From Planococcus liqunii (GTDB taxonomy: Bacteria > Bacillota > Bacilli > Bacillales_A > Planococcaceae), in the NCBI RefSeq assembly GCF_030413595.1, contig NZ_CP129238.1, positions 310,001 through 374,000 of the forward strand: a stretch of 64,000 bases of DNA. Direction: 5' to 3'. Below the pieces are notes generated by a model, which saw only the letters and a list, made by a program, of their open reading frames with translations, was not told the DNA's origin and ran no database searches. Positions within the stretch are counted from its first letter, which is position 1; each line of letters opens with the position of its first letter. The translations under genes and the position numbers were made by a program. Below, in pieces: positions 44,022 through 52,665 of the stretch.

Positions 44022-44797
44022 CAACGGTATTGAATGTGGAAAAAACAGACGGCTATGCGGTGGTGACCATCAACAACCCGCCAATGAACGTCATCAGCAA
44101 CCAAGTATTCAAAGAACTGGATGAAGTGTTCGGCGAACTTGGAACAGATCCTGAAGTGAATGCAGTCATTGTGACTGGACAGGGAGACAAAGTCTTTGCA
44201 GCGGGGGCCGACATCAAAGAGTTTCCGCAATTGATTGGACAAGGCGGCTTGAAAGAGAAATTTTTGGAAACACATGCCATGCTGAACCGGATTAACCGTT
44301 TTGAAAAACCGGTCATTGCCGTGTTGAACGGGCTGACGTTTGGCGGTGGCTGTGAAGTAAGACTGTGCTGCGACATACGGATTGCGGAAGAACATGCCCA
44401 GATTGGCTTGCCTGAAATTACATTGGGGTTGTTTCCTGGAGGCGGCGGAACACAACGCTTGCCGCGCCTCGTCGGAGAAGCGAAAGCGAAAGAGCTGATG
44501 TTTACAGGCGAAGCGATTACGGCAGCAGAAGCTGAACGCATCGGTCTGGTCAATAAAGTAACGTCCAGCGGTGAAGGAATGGAAGCGGCGCGGAAAATGG
44601 CAAAGCGGATTGCCCGTTTTTCACTGCCGGCTTTGTCCCGTATCAAAAAAGCGGTGGATGAAGGGCTGGAGTTGCCGCTTGAGCAGGGCACAGATCTTGA
44701 AGCTGGCTTATTTGAAGAAGTGTTTCAAACGGAAGACGTGCAGGAAGGCGTAAGAGCCTTTATCGAAAAACGAAAACCGGCATTCCAAAACAAATAA
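44018..44797 (+). CDS. Enoyl-CoA hydratase
   Basis: Crotonase-fold hydration of trans-2-enoyl-CoA, 259 residues. Oxyanion-hole segments are AAGADIKEFP near 64 and LTFGGGCEV near 107; the catalytic acids are in LPEITLGLFPGGGGTQRLPR near 131-150. Length is standard. It is translationally coupled to the 3-hydroxyacyl-CoA dehydrogenase (ATGA) and followed 13 nt later by a thioesterase. Confidence 0.93.
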   Translation: MTTVLNVEKTDGYAVVTINNPPMNVISNQVFKELDEVFGELGTDPEVNAVIVTGQGDKVFAAGADIKEFPQLIGQGGLKEKFLETHAMLNRINRFEKPVIAVLNGLTFGGGCEVRLCCDIRIAEEHAQIGLPEITLGLFPGGGGTQRLPRLVGEAKAKELMFTGEAITAAEAERIGLVNKVTSSGEGMEAARKMAKRIARFSLPALSRIKKAVDEGLELPLEQGTDLEAGLFEEVFQTEDVQEGVRAFIEKRKPAFQNK

Positions 44798-44810
44798 GGG
44801 GTGAAAACCG

Positions 44811-45215
44811 ATGGCTCATGAGATTACAGTAAAAGTCCGTTTTAGTGAAACGGATGCATTGGGGCATGTCAGCAATATCAGCTATTTCATTTATTTGGAA
44901 GATGCGCGGATCGAGTTTTTCCGTGAACTGGGGCTTAAAATGACCATTGATAAATGGAGTGTCATTATGATTTCCGCCAATTGTATGTTTTATAAACAAG
45001 CCTATTTCGACCAGCGCTTGAAAGTCACTTCGTTTGTAACAAAAATCGGCAATTCCAGCTTCAAGATTGGGCACCGGATTACCGATGCAAACAGTGGTGA
45101 GCTGATTGCAGAAGGCGATGCCGGAGCGGTTTATTTCGATTTCTCTTCTCAGAAGAGCGAACGGATTCCAGACGGCATCCGGGCAAAACTTGAGATGCAC
45201 AAGGAAGAGGTGTGA
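44811..45215 (+). CDS. Acyl-CoA thioesterase (4HBT/YbgC type)
   Basis: A 134-residue hotdog thioesterase. The catalytic Asp is in VRFSETDALGHVSNISYFIYLEDARIEF near 9-36 (the T/MDxxGHVxN...YLxxAR pattern). It would release acid from CoA in the cluster's pathway or recycle CoA. The ATG at 44811 follows AGGGGTG. Four nt separate its stop from the next start. Confidence 0.88.
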   Translation: MAHEITVKVRFSETDALGHVSNISYFIYLEDARIEFFRELGLKMTIDKWSVIMISANCMFYKQAYFDQRLKVTSFVTKIGNSSFKIGHRITDANSGELIAEGDAGAVYFDFSSQKSERIPDGIRAKLEMHKEEV

Positions 45216-45218
45216 CCA

Positions 45219-46286
45219 ATGGTCGGGAAAACGAGCGATACGATCCCTGTCCGTTCCGGCGAGGAACTCGACCAAGCCAAGCTTATGCAATTCTTAAGAG
45301 AGAATATCGATGGCTTGCCTGAAGGACCTCTTGAAATCCGTCAGTTTGGCGCAGGGCATTCGAATTTGACTTATGCGTTGTCTATAAAAGAGTGGGAAGC
45401 GGTATTGAGGCGTCCGCCGCTTGGGCCGGTGGCACCGAAAGCCCATGATATGGAACGGGAATTCCATATCTTGTCGACACTTCATCCGGTTTTCCCGGCA
45501 GCACCAAAGCCTTTTGTTTTTTGCCGCGACGAGTCCGTCATTGGCAGCCGGTTTTTCATCATGGAACGGCGCCGCGGCGTAGTCATTGATTCGGAATTTC
45601 CACAAGGAGTGGAGCCGACCGAAGAACTGGGCCGCCGGATATCGCAATTGATGGTGGATACCTTGGTCGACCTGCACGCCATTGACTATACCCAAACAGT
45701 GCTGGCAGATATGGCAAAGCCGGAAGGGTTTATGGAACGCCAAGTCCATGGTTGGATCGGGCGCTATGAACGCTCAAAAACAGATGACATTCCGGAAGTG
45801 GATGAACTCGCTGAATGGATGCGTGCGCATATACCGGATTCTTCGGAGCCGGCCATCATCCATTATGATTTTAAGCTCAACAATTCCATGTTTTCGACAG
45901 ATTTTTCAGAACTAACAGGCCTTTTTGATTGGGAAATGACAACTGTAGGCGATCCATTGGCAGACTTAGGGGCTGCGATGAGCTACTGGATTCAAGCCGA
46001 TGATCCGGAACTCTTAAAAACCGCTTTTGGCAAGGCTCCTGTAACTGTAGGGAAAGGGTTTTATTCACGGGAAGAGTTTATCGCGCGCTATGCAGAGAAA
46101 AGCGGGCGGGATGTCTCCACAATCGACTTCTACTTGACATTCGCTTATTTCAAATTGGCGGTCATTTGCCAACAGATTTACTACCGCTATAAAAAGGGGC
46201 AGACAAAGGATGCTCGTTTTGCCCATTTTGGGGAGTTTACAAAAAGCCTGATCCAGTATGCATTGTTGACAGCGAAGAAACAGTAA
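45219..46286 (+). CDS. Phosphotransferase (APH/ACAD10-kinase family)
   Basis: A 355-residue kinase-fold protein related to aminoglycoside phosphotransferases and the kinase part of ACAD10/ACAD11. Motifs are GAGHSNLTY near 43-51 (nucleotide loop), the catalytic loop HYDFKLNN near 213-220 and FDWEMTTVGDPLADLG near 230-245 (metal-binding Asp). In Pseudomonas levulinate catabolism such a kinase phosphorylates a 4-hydroxyacyl-CoA. Here it is between a thioesterase and an acyl-CoA dehydrogenase, which fits the same chemistry. No antibiotic role is suggested. Confidence 0.85.
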   Translation: MVGKTSDTIPVRSGEELDQAKLMQFLRENIDGLPEGPLEIRQFGAGHSNLTYALSIKEWEAVLRRPPLGPVAPKAHDMEREFHILSTLHPVFPAAPKPFVFCRDESVIGSRFFIMERRRGVVIDSEFPQGVEPTEELGRRISQLMVDTLVDLHAIDYTQTVLADMAKPEGFMERQVHGWIGRYERSKTDDIPEVDELAEWMRAHIPDSSEPAIIHYDFKLNNSMFSTDFSELTGLFDWEMTTVGDPLADLGAAMSYWIQADDPELLKTAFGKAPVTVGKGFYSREEFIARYAEKSGRDVSTIDFYLTFAYFKLAVICQQIYYRYKKGQTKDARFAHFGEFTKSLIQYALLTAKKQ

Positions 46287-46300
46287 AGGGATGAAACGAT

Positions 46301-48067
46301 ATGGAACTTAAAACTTTGATGTACCGGGGCGGCAGCTTTTTATATGAAGAAACAGAAGCAGCCTTCACACCGGAAGATTTTACAGAAGAGCATAAACTGA
46401 TTGGCAAAACGGCCAAGCGCTTTATGGAAAGCGAAGTGCGCCCCAATAATGAAGCGATCGAGAGCCAGGATTTTGTCCTGGTGAAAGAGCTGCTCGAAAA
46501 AGCAGGAGACCTTGGGCTGCTTGCGCACAGCATCCCGGAAGCATACGGCGGGCTCGGCCTCGATAAAATCAGCAAAGGCATTGTCGGGGAAGCTTTGGGG
46601 CCTGCTGGCAGCTATAGCGTTGCACAATCCAATCACACGTGCATCGCGACTTTGCCGATCACGTATTTCGGCACGTCTGAGCAAAAAGAGAAATATTTGC
46701 CGAAGCTGGCGTCCGGAGAATTTATTGGCGCTTATTGTTTAACCGAACCGAATGCCGGATCCGATGCCTTAGCAGCAGAAACAACAGCGAAACTGAACGG
46801 CGCAGGGACGCATTACATATTGAACGGTACGAAAATGTTCATTACCAATGCAGCCTTTTCAGATACGTTTATCGTCTATGCAAAAGTGGACGGCACCGCA
46901 TTTACGGCGTTCATCGTGGGAAAAGGCTTTCCGGGATTATCGCTTGGTGCAGAAGAACAGAAAATGGGCATCAAAGGATCTTCTACACGGGCTGTCATTT
47001 TTGAAGACTGCGAAGTGCCGGTTGAAAATCTTCTCGGAGAAATCGGTAAAGGGCATGTTATTGCTTTAAACGTGTTGAACCTGGGCCGCTATAACTTAGG
47101 CTCTGCAACAATGGGCGCGGCGAAATACGGACTTGAACTGGCAGTGAAATATGTGAAAGAACGGCGCCAGTTCGGCAAAGCGATTGCCGGCTTTACCGCT
47201 ACCCAGGAAAAAATCGCCAATATGGCACTCCGCATCTATGCGTCGGAATCGCTGCAATACCGGACAGCCGGCTATTTGGAAGAAGCGCTTGGCGGGTTGT
47301 ATGATGTGGAAGATTCGGGTCTTGTGGCAAAGCGGATGATGGAATATGCCACCGAATGTGCGGTGTGCAAAGTATACGGCTCGGAAACGCTTGACTTCAT
47401 TGTGGACGAAGCGCTGCAATTGCACGGCGGCTACGGATTTATCAAGGAATACAAAATTGAGCAGATGTACCGCGACTCGCGCATCAACCGGATTTTTGAA
47501 GGGACAAATGAAGTCAACCGCTTGATTGTTCCGGGTAATCTATTGAAAGCAGCCACCAAAGGCCAAGCACCGCTCACAGAAGCTGTCGAACGGGCAATGC
47601 TGGAGATCGGGTCGCCGCAAGTAGAATCGATCGGCCCCATTTCCCGGGAAATAGAAGCGGTTCGTGCCATTCGCCGAGTGTTCCTGTTGTGTGCGGGACT
47701 TGCCTACAAAAATTACGGAGCAGCACTCAGCGAAGAACAGGAAACCTTGATGAAGCTGGCGGATATCGGCATTGCTTTATTTGCGGTGGAATCCGCGGTA
47801 CTGCGCACTGCCAAAGCGATCCAGTCGCAAGGCAAAGAGGCTGCTTCTTTTAAAATCGACCTGGCAAAAGTGCTGGTGGACGATGCACTGCTGGAAGTGG
47901 AAATGTCAGCGCGCAAACTGTTGCAAGGTGCAGCTTCCGAAAAAGGGCTGCACGACAACGTCCGGGCGGTGGCAGGTGAACTGAGCCGGCTGCAGCGGGC
48001 AGGCGGAAAAGCCTCAAAACGGGCGATTGCGGAAAAGATTCTGGCAGCAGAACAATACATTTCATAG
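46301..48067 (+). CDS. Long acyl-CoA dehydrogenase (VLCAD-like, FadE type)
   Basis: A 588-residue flavoprotein. Residues about 25-400 form the ACAD core: IPEAYGGLGLDK near 78, LTEPNAGSDA near 146, NGTKMFITNAAF near 172. The catalytic Glu lies in RINRIFEGTNEVNRL near 395, and GGYGFIKEYKIEQMYRDSR precedes it. A C-terminal extra helical domain (about 430-588) resembles that of VLCAD-like Bacillus FadE. It acts in the first beta-oxidation step. The short GATGAAACG before the ATG at 46301 is a modest RBS. Two overlapping neighbours share the transcript. Confidence 0.93.
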   Translation: MELKTLMYRGGSFLYEETEAAFTPEDFTEEHKLIGKTAKRFMESEVRPNNEAIESQDFVLVKELLEKAGDLGLLAHSIPEAYGGLGLDKISKGIVGEALGPAGSYSVAQSNHTCIATLPITYFGTSEQKEKYLPKLASGEFIGAYCLTEPNAGSDALAAETTAKLNGAGTHYILNGTKMFITNAAFSDTFIVYAKVDGTAFTAFIVGKGFPGLSLGAEEQKMGIKGSSTRAVIFEDCEVPVENLLGEIGKGHVIALNVLNLGRYNLGSATMGAAKYGLELAVKYVKERRQFGKAIAGFTATQEKIANMALRIYASESLQYRTAGYLEEALGGLYDVEDSGLVAKRMMEYATECAVCKVYGSETLDFIVDEALQLHGGYGFIKEYKIEQMYRDSRINRIFEGTNEVNRLIVPGNLLKAATKGQAPLTEAVERAMLEIGSPQVESIGPISREIEAVRAIRRVFLLCAGLAYKNYGAALSEEQETLMKLADIGIALFAVESAVLRTAKAIQSQGKEAASFKIDLAKVLVDDALLEVEMSARKLLQGAASEKGLHDNVRAVAGELSRLQRAGGKASKRAIAEKILAAEQYIS

Positions 48068-48078
48068 GGGGAAAAAGG

Positions 48079-49053
48079 ATGAAAGTCATTAAGTTCGAGC
48101 AATTTGGAGGACCGGAAGTGCTGCAATGGACGGATGCGGAGAAACCGGAACCCGCCGAAAACGAAGTGCTGATTGAAATCAAGGCAAGCGGCGTCAATTA
48201 TGCGGATACGGCTAGACGCGAAGGGCAGTATGTGGTGCCGACGAAGCTGCCTTACGTACCGGGAGCTGAAGTAGCGGGTGTGATTGCGGAAACCGGAAGC
48301 GGTGTGAAAAGCTTCCAAAAAGGGGACCGGGTGGTAGCGCTGATCGAATCGAACGGCTATGCCGAATACGTGGCAGTGGACGAACGGGTTTTAACGCCAG
48401 TTCCGGACGGTGTGGACTTTGAGCAAGCCGTTGCTCTGCCGCTGCAAGGTTTGAGTGCTTATCATATCCTGAAAACGATGGGGCGTCTGGAGCCGGGCGA
48501 AAGTGTCCTAATCCATGCGGCAGCTGGAGGTGTCGGGCAGATTGCGGTTCAGCTGGCGAAGCTGTTCGGTGCCGGCAAGATTATTGCGACGGCAAGCACA
48601 GACGAAAAACTGGCGCATGCCAAATCGATGGGAGCAACACATCTGGTGAACTATTCCGAAGAGGGATGGGCAGACAAAGTCAAGGAGATCACAGAAGGCA
48701 GAGGCGTGGATGTTGCCCTTGAAATGGTCGGCGGCGATGTGTTCAATCAGACAGTGAAATGTCTTGCTCCGTTCGGACGCTTGGTCATTTTTGGTGCTGC
48801 AAGCGGTAAGCAGGCCACGTTCAATCCTGGCCAATTGATGCGGAAAAATCAGTCCGTCATCGGCTTTTTCCTGCCGCAGATCATGCGCAAGCCGGAATTG
48901 TTCCAAAGCAGCTTCAAAGAATTGCTGGACTATATGGCAAGCGGCGACTTAAAACTGATGATCGGCGGAGCATATCCTCTGGCTGAAGCGGCAGAAGTCC
49001 ATCGCTTATTGCAAGGCAGAAAAACCATCGGGAAACTGGTGCTGAAACCGTAA
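48079..49053 (+). CDS. NADPH:quinone reductase-like zinc-independent MDR protein
   Basis: A 324-residue medium-chain dehydrogenase/reductase of the quinone oxidoreductase type. It has VNYADTARREG near 37, PGAEVAGVI near 60, the cofactor motif AAAGGVGQIAVQLAKLFGAGKIIATAS near 150-176 and GRLVIFGAASG near 234. The absence of the zinc ligand set marks it as quinone/enoyl reductase-like. The ATG at 48079 follows GGGGG. Likely part of the same operon. Confidence 0.88.
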   Translation: MKVIKFEQFGGPEVLQWTDAEKPEPAENEVLIEIKASGVNYADTARREGQYVVPTKLPYVPGAEVAGVIAETGSGVKSFQKGDRVVALIESNGYAEYVAVDERVLTPVPDGVDFEQAVALPLQGLSAYHILKTMGRLEPGESVLIHAAAGGVGQIAVQLAKLFGAGKIIATASTDEKLAHAKSMGATHLVNYSEEGWADKVKEITEGRGVDVALEMVGGDVFNQTVKCLAPFGRLVIFGAASGKQATFNPGQLMRKNQSVIGFFLPQIMRKPELFQSSFKELLDYMASGDLKLMIGGAYPLAEAAEVHRLLQGRKTIGKLVLKP

Positions 49054-49074
49054 GATTCAGAAAGAGGGGATTGC

Positions 49075-50016
49075 ATGCTGGATCAATTAGGGATTGAGTC
49101 GATTCGTATCGATTTGCCGTTCCGTCTGAACCACGTCAATTGTTTTATGGCGGAAGGTGAGAAGGGCTGGACCATCATCGATGCGGGATTGAACAATGAC
49201 TCTACGAGAGAGTTGTGGGAGCGGCAAATTGGAAAGCGTGATGTGGCGGACTTGCTGATCACCCATTACCATCCCGATCATTTCGGCTATGCCGGCGGGC
49301 TACAGAAAAAAACAGGAGCGAAAGTTTCCATGACGAAGACAGATGCCAATTCGGGTCTGTCTTCTTGGCAGTCCGAATTTCTCGAGACGATGCCGGCTCA
49401 CTACAAAGCTTCGGGTGTGCCGAATGGAAAGTCGTCGGAAATGGCGGGGAATACCGCGGACTTTCAGCCTTTGGTCAATCCGCTGCCGCAAATCAATCAT
49501 TATTTCGTAGAAGGCGAAACGGTACAGATCGGGCGCTATGAATATGAAGTGATTTTTACGCCCGGCCATTCGGACGGTATGGTGTGCTTTTACAACAGAG
49601 AAAAGAATGTCTTGCTGTCGGCCGACCATATCCTGCCGAACATCTCGCCGAATATTTCTTATTGGTACCATGGCGACGAAAATCCGCTGGCTTCGTATTT
49701 AACTTCTTTGGAGAAAATTAGGATGTTGGATGCTGAATTTGTCATCCCGTCTCATGGCAAACCGTTTTACGACGCCAATAGCCGGATAGCGGAACTGAAA
49801 ACGCATCATGCCGAACGGCTGGAGGAGACGGCTGATGTGCTCCGCGAAACTGCTACGGTCTACGGGGCGTGTGAACTGCTTTTCAAGCGGCCATTGACGG
49901 TCCATGAAATGCGTTTTGCAGTCGGGGAAACGCTGGCTCATTTGGAGTATTTGCGCCATGCTGGAGAGTGTGAACGTGAAATGGACAACGGTGTTTGGCA
50001 GTATAGGAGACGCTGA
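49075..50016 (+). CDS. MBL-fold metallo-hydrolase
   Basis: A 313-residue metallo-beta-lactamase-fold hydrolase with the full metal motif THYHPDHFGYAGGL near 62-75, His in TPGHSDG near 162 and Asp in LSADHILPN near 182. The C-terminal helical part resembles the extra domain of LACTB2-like and thioesterase-like MBL proteins. The ATG at 49075 follows AGAGGGGA. Within a catabolic cluster it may hydrolyse a thioester or lactone, but this is inference. Confidence 0.85.
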   Translation: MLDQLGIESIRIDLPFRLNHVNCFMAEGEKGWTIIDAGLNNDSTRELWERQIGKRDVADLLITHYHPDHFGYAGGLQKKTGAKVSMTKTDANSGLSSWQSEFLETMPAHYKASGVPNGKSSEMAGNTADFQPLVNPLPQINHYFVEGETVQIGRYEYEVIFTPGHSDGMVCFYNREKNVLLSADHILPNISPNISYWYHGDENPLASYLTSLEKIRMLDAEFVIPSHGKPFYDANSRIAELKTHHAERLEETADVLRETATVYGACELLFKRPLTVHEMRFAVGETLAHLEYLRHAGECEREMDNGVWQYRRR

Positions 50017-50136
50017 AGTAAATCTCTGCTTTGGGCAATTGGCATATCCCATGCGGAAGCCGTTTAAACAAACAAGCATCCCGTAAACTGTTAAACTAAT
50101 GATAGAAAGAGTGATAACAGAGGAAGGATGATGTAA

Positions 50137-51117
50137 GTGAAAGCATTTGTCATTGAATCTGGTGAATTGAAAGTGAAAGACATGGAAGAACCGCAAGCGA
50201 AAGCGGGCGAAGTGGTCGTCGCGCTGAAAACTGCGGGCATCAACCGGAGGGATCTTGGATTGCCGAATCGCTATGGCAACCGTCCGGAAGCGCTCATCAT
50301 CGGTTCCGATGGAGCGGGAGTTATCGAAGCGGTCGGCGAAGTGGTGAGCGGATTCTCAGTTGGTGATGAAGTGATCATCAATCCGGCGCTCCGCTGGTAC
50401 GGCAACAGCGATGCACCGCCGGTGGAATTTGATATTTTGGGTATGCCGGACCATGGCACATTCGCTGAGAAAATTGCTTTGTCTGCAGAGCAAGTCGAGA
50501 AAAAGCCGGAATTTTTATCGTGGGAAGAAGCCGGGTCGCTCGCTTTGGCGGGGGTGACCGGCTACCGGGCACTGTTTACTAAAGGTGAAGTAAAGGAAGG
50601 CGATACCTTGTTCATTCCAGGAGCAGGAAGCGGTGTGGCAACGTATTTGATTCAGTTTGCGAAAAACGCAGGCGCCCGGGTGATTGTCAGTTCCAGAAGC
50701 GAAGAAAAGCGGAATCATGCGCTAGAAATTGGAGCGGACCGCGCCATTGTGACAGACAGCGACTGGCTGCAGGAACTGGCCGATGAAACCGTTGATCTCG
50801 TCATTGACAGCGTCGGTGCCGCGACGTTCAACCGGTCGCTCGAGGTTCTGAAAAAAGGCGGGCGCATCGTCATTTTCGGTGCCACGACCGACGACAATGT
50901 CGATTTCAATCTCCGCAGCTTCTTCTATGGCCAGTACCAATTGTTCGGCTCGACGATGGGCAGCCGCGAAGAGCTGCGCGCGATGCTTGCCCATATGGAA
51001 GAACACGGCACGCATCCTGTCGTTGACCGGGTCTTCGATTTGGAACACGCGCAGGAAGCATTCGATCATTTGGGCAGCGGAAAACAGTTCGGCAAAGTCG
51101 TCTTGCGGCTAAAGTGA
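50137..51117 (+). CDS. Zinc-binding-type alcohol dehydrogenase / quinone oxidoreductase family protein
   Basis: A 326-residue MDR protein, second of its type in the cluster. Features are INRRDLGLPNRYGN near 34, GSDGAGVIEAVG near 54-65, the Rossmann loop PGAGSGVATYLIQFAKNAGARVIVSS near 163-188 and GRIVIFGATTDD near 242. The GTG at 50137 follows GAGGAAGG. A 120-bp gap without a terminator separates it from the MBL gene; it could have its own start site, but no clear promoter is visible. Confidence 0.87.
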   Translation: MKAFVIESGELKVKDMEEPQAKAGEVVVALKTAGINRRDLGLPNRYGNRPEALIIGSDGAGVIEAVGEVVSGFSVGDEVIINPALRWYGNSDAPPVEFDILGMPDHGTFAEKIALSAEQVEKKPEFLSWEEAGSLALAGVTGYRALFTKGEVKEGDTLFIPGAGSGVATYLIQFAKNAGARVIVSSRSEEKRNHALEIGADRAIVTDSDWLQELADETVDLVIDSVGAATFNRSLEVLKKGGRIVIFGATTDDNVDFNLRSFFYGQYQLFGSTMGSREELRAMLAHMEEHGTHPVVDRVFDLEHAQEAFDHLGSGKQFGKVVLRLK

Positions 51118-51145
51118 AGTTCACCCAGTGGCATGTTCCACTAAG

Positions 51146-51220
51146 TGCTAGTTGAACAAACCGGACTTTTACGTTCGAAGAAGCGGGAATCTAACTGTCT
51201 GTTAAAGCGGGATTAAATAA
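51146..51220 (+). repeat. Dispersed short repeat, copy b
   Basis: Shares TGCTAGTTGAACAAACCGGA and TTAAAGCGGGAT with copy a at 42454-42542, in the same direction, so the two bracket the genes from TetR to the last MDR enzyme. Confidence 0.6.
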
Positions 51221-51294
51221 TTTCGAACTTCTGAAACTTTCCGGCCAGTCAACCGTAAATAAGGTATCAGAAAAAAGACTGGAGATGAAAATAA

Positions 51295-51603
51295 ATGGAG
51301 AATACAGGCTTTAAAATACTTGTCCATGCCAGTGCGTTCTTTGCTCCGTTTTTAGTGCCGTTTATCGTGTTCCTTATTACGAGCGACCCGGAAGTGAAAA
51401 AACTGTCCATCCAGGCGTTGTTGTTCCAACTTGTGATGGGTGTGCTGTTGACGATTTCAGGTTTCTTGGTGATCTTCATCATCGGTATTCCTATGCTGAT
51501 CGTGTTTGGCTTGATGACCGTCATCGTACCAATCATGGGCATTATCCGCGCATTGAACAACGACAAATTCGACTATCCGATCGTTGGTGCCTGGTATCAA
51601 TGA
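51295..51603 (+). CDS. DUF4870-type small membrane protein
   Basis: A 102-residue protein with three hydrophobic helices (about 10-28, 42-62 and 66-86), matching the DUF4870/YtaF-like small membrane protein pattern. The ATG at 51295 follows CTGGAG. Function unknown. It has a tight terminator of its own and stands alone. Confidence 0.8.
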   Translation: MENTGFKILVHASAFFAPFLVPFIVFLITSDPEVKKLSIQALLFQLVMGVLLTISGFLVIFIIGIPMLIVFGLMTVIVPIMGIIRALNNDKFDYPIVGAWYQ

Positions 51604-51604
51604 A

Positions 51605-51629
51605 CCCCCTCCTCTTGAGGGGTTTTTTT
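51605..51629 (+). terminator. Terminator of the DUF4870 gene
   Basis: Stem CCCCTC (51606-51611) / GAGGGG (51617-51622) with seven T. Confidence 0.9.
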
Positions 51630-51670
51630 ATTGGCAAAAAGGATCTGTTTTATTAAAATTTCTGCTGGAA

Positions 51671-51775
51671 GCGTATTTTAACCTTTGCCGAGCGTATTTC
51701 AAGATTAATGGAGCGTATTTCTCGAGTTGTAGTGCGTATTTTAACTTCAACTGAGCGCATTTTCAAAAACCCACA
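51671..51775. repeat. Five-unit tandem array with exact 21-bp period
   Basis: The core GCGTATTT (last unit GCGCATTT) occurs at 51671, 51692, 51713, 51734 and 51755, each exactly 21 bp apart. The remaining 13 bp of the units vary (units 1 and 4 share TTTAAC after GCGTAT). It lies between convergent genes, between their terminators. Confidence 0.85.
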
Positions 51776-51776
51776 T

Positions 51777-51811
51777 AAAACCCGGCCATCCATGAGGATG
51801 GCCGGGTTTTA
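51777..51811 (-). terminator. Terminator of ytoQ
   Basis: Stem AAAACCCGGCCATCC (51777-51791) / GGATGGCCGGGTTTT (51796-51810). Confidence 0.92.
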
Positions 51812-52252
51812 TCAATCAAAAATATACGCTAAGGCTTTAATCGCCTGGTCGACAGTTTCGACGGTAGCATTTGCTTTGCGGGACAGTTCTTTCAGCGGAT
51901 GATGCAGTTTCTCGGGGCGGATCAGGATGACCGGTTTCCCCACTGCAAGTGCGCTGCTGGCGTCCATTGCCGTGTTCCATTGTTTGTACTGTTCGCCGAA
52001 AAGAGCGATGACCAGATCCGCTTTTTGCATCAGTACGCCGGTGCGCAGGTTGTTGAAGCTGGAAGCTGCTGCGTCTTTGAATACCGCATTCGGCTGCTCG
52101 CCTAAAATTTCCTCGCCGATATTATCCGAGCGTTCGTGGTCTTCCATCGGTCCGACAAAATCGACCGGCAAGTTCAGTGCCAATGATTTTTTCTTGATCT
52201 CTTCGCGCCACGTACTATGAATTTCTCCGGCTAGATAAACAGTTAATCGCAT
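51812..52252 (-). CDS. ytoQ: YtoQ family protein
   Basis: A 146-residue cytoplasmic protein resembling Bacillus YtoQ: MRLTVYLAGEIHSTWREEI at the start, FVGPMEDHERSDNIGE near 33-48, and ALFGEQYKQWNTAMDASSALAVGKPVILIRP near 83-113. That last part looks like the nucleoside 2-deoxyribosyltransferase-type Rossmann pocket. Exact function not known. The ATG at 52252 is preceded by AAGGAGG. Confidence 0.87.
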   Translation of the reverse strand: MRLTVYLAGEIHSTWREEIKKKSLALNLPVDFVGPMEDHERSDNIGEEILGEQPNAVFKDAAASSFNNLRTGVLMQKADLVIALFGEQYKQWNTAMDASSALAVGKPVILIRPEKLHHPLKELSRKANATVETVDQAIKALAYIFD

Positions 52253-52315
52253 GTATATATCCTCCTTGAACCCATTTCCTTCAGTGTATCACAAGTCCGG
52301 AAAGGGCAGAGGGCC

Positions 52316-52537
52316 TTAAATGATCTGGCGTTCTTTGCGTTCTACCGGAATCAATGAAAGCACATTTTCAATTTTGAACGTGCGTTTTTTGTTCCGGAGA
52401 AAGCAATATGCTTGAAACGACTCCCCGCTCACTTTTAAAATTTTAATGCGGCGTTTGCTGATGCTTCCATCGTTCGCCATGTACATCATGTCAATCAATT
52501 GCTGATGTTTGAAGGCTTTCAAAATCTGTGCTTTCAT
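52316..52537 (-). CDS. Short WYL-like domain protein
   Basis: A 73-residue protein whose core ISKRRIKILKVSGESFQAYCFLRNKKRTFKIENVL resembles a stand-alone WYL-type SH3-like module (strand pattern, then aromatic/Cys, Arg and hydrophobic finish). Such modules bind nucleotides or RNA in regulators of DNA damage and defence. The start is the ATG at 52537 with GGGAG 9 nt upstream. It is divergent from the sbcDC operon, with a promoter in between. Confidence 0.6.
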   Translation of the reverse strand: MKAQILKAFKHQQLIDMMYMANDGSISKRRIKILKVSGESFQAYCFLRNKKRTFKIENVLSLIPVERKERQII

Positions 52538-52571
52538 CAATTTTCACTCCCTTAATAGAACGTTTGTTCTT

Positions 52572-52600
52572 ATTATAACCCTAAAAATTGCAGAAAACAA
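52572..52600 (-). promoter_or_regulatory. Sigma-A promoter for the WYL-like gene
   Basis: On the minus strand TTGTTT (plus 52595-52600) and TATAAT (plus 52572-52577) are 17 bp apart. A separate TATAAT on the plus strand at 52617-52622 may serve sbcD. Confidence 0.55.
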
Positions 52601-52665
52601 GCAAACTGTTTTCGTGTATAATGGAACGAACATATATTCTTTTTGCCCCAGAAAGGAGCATGATG

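Noticed and set aside
45219..46286. Aminoglycoside phosphotransferase resistance gene
   Set aside because: Embedded in a beta-oxidation cluster and closest in pattern to ACAD10/LvaA-type kinases.
51671..51775. CRISPR array
   Set aside because: Only an 8-bp core is conserved per 21-bp unit, with no 25-35-bp repeats, no spacers of even length and no cas genes.
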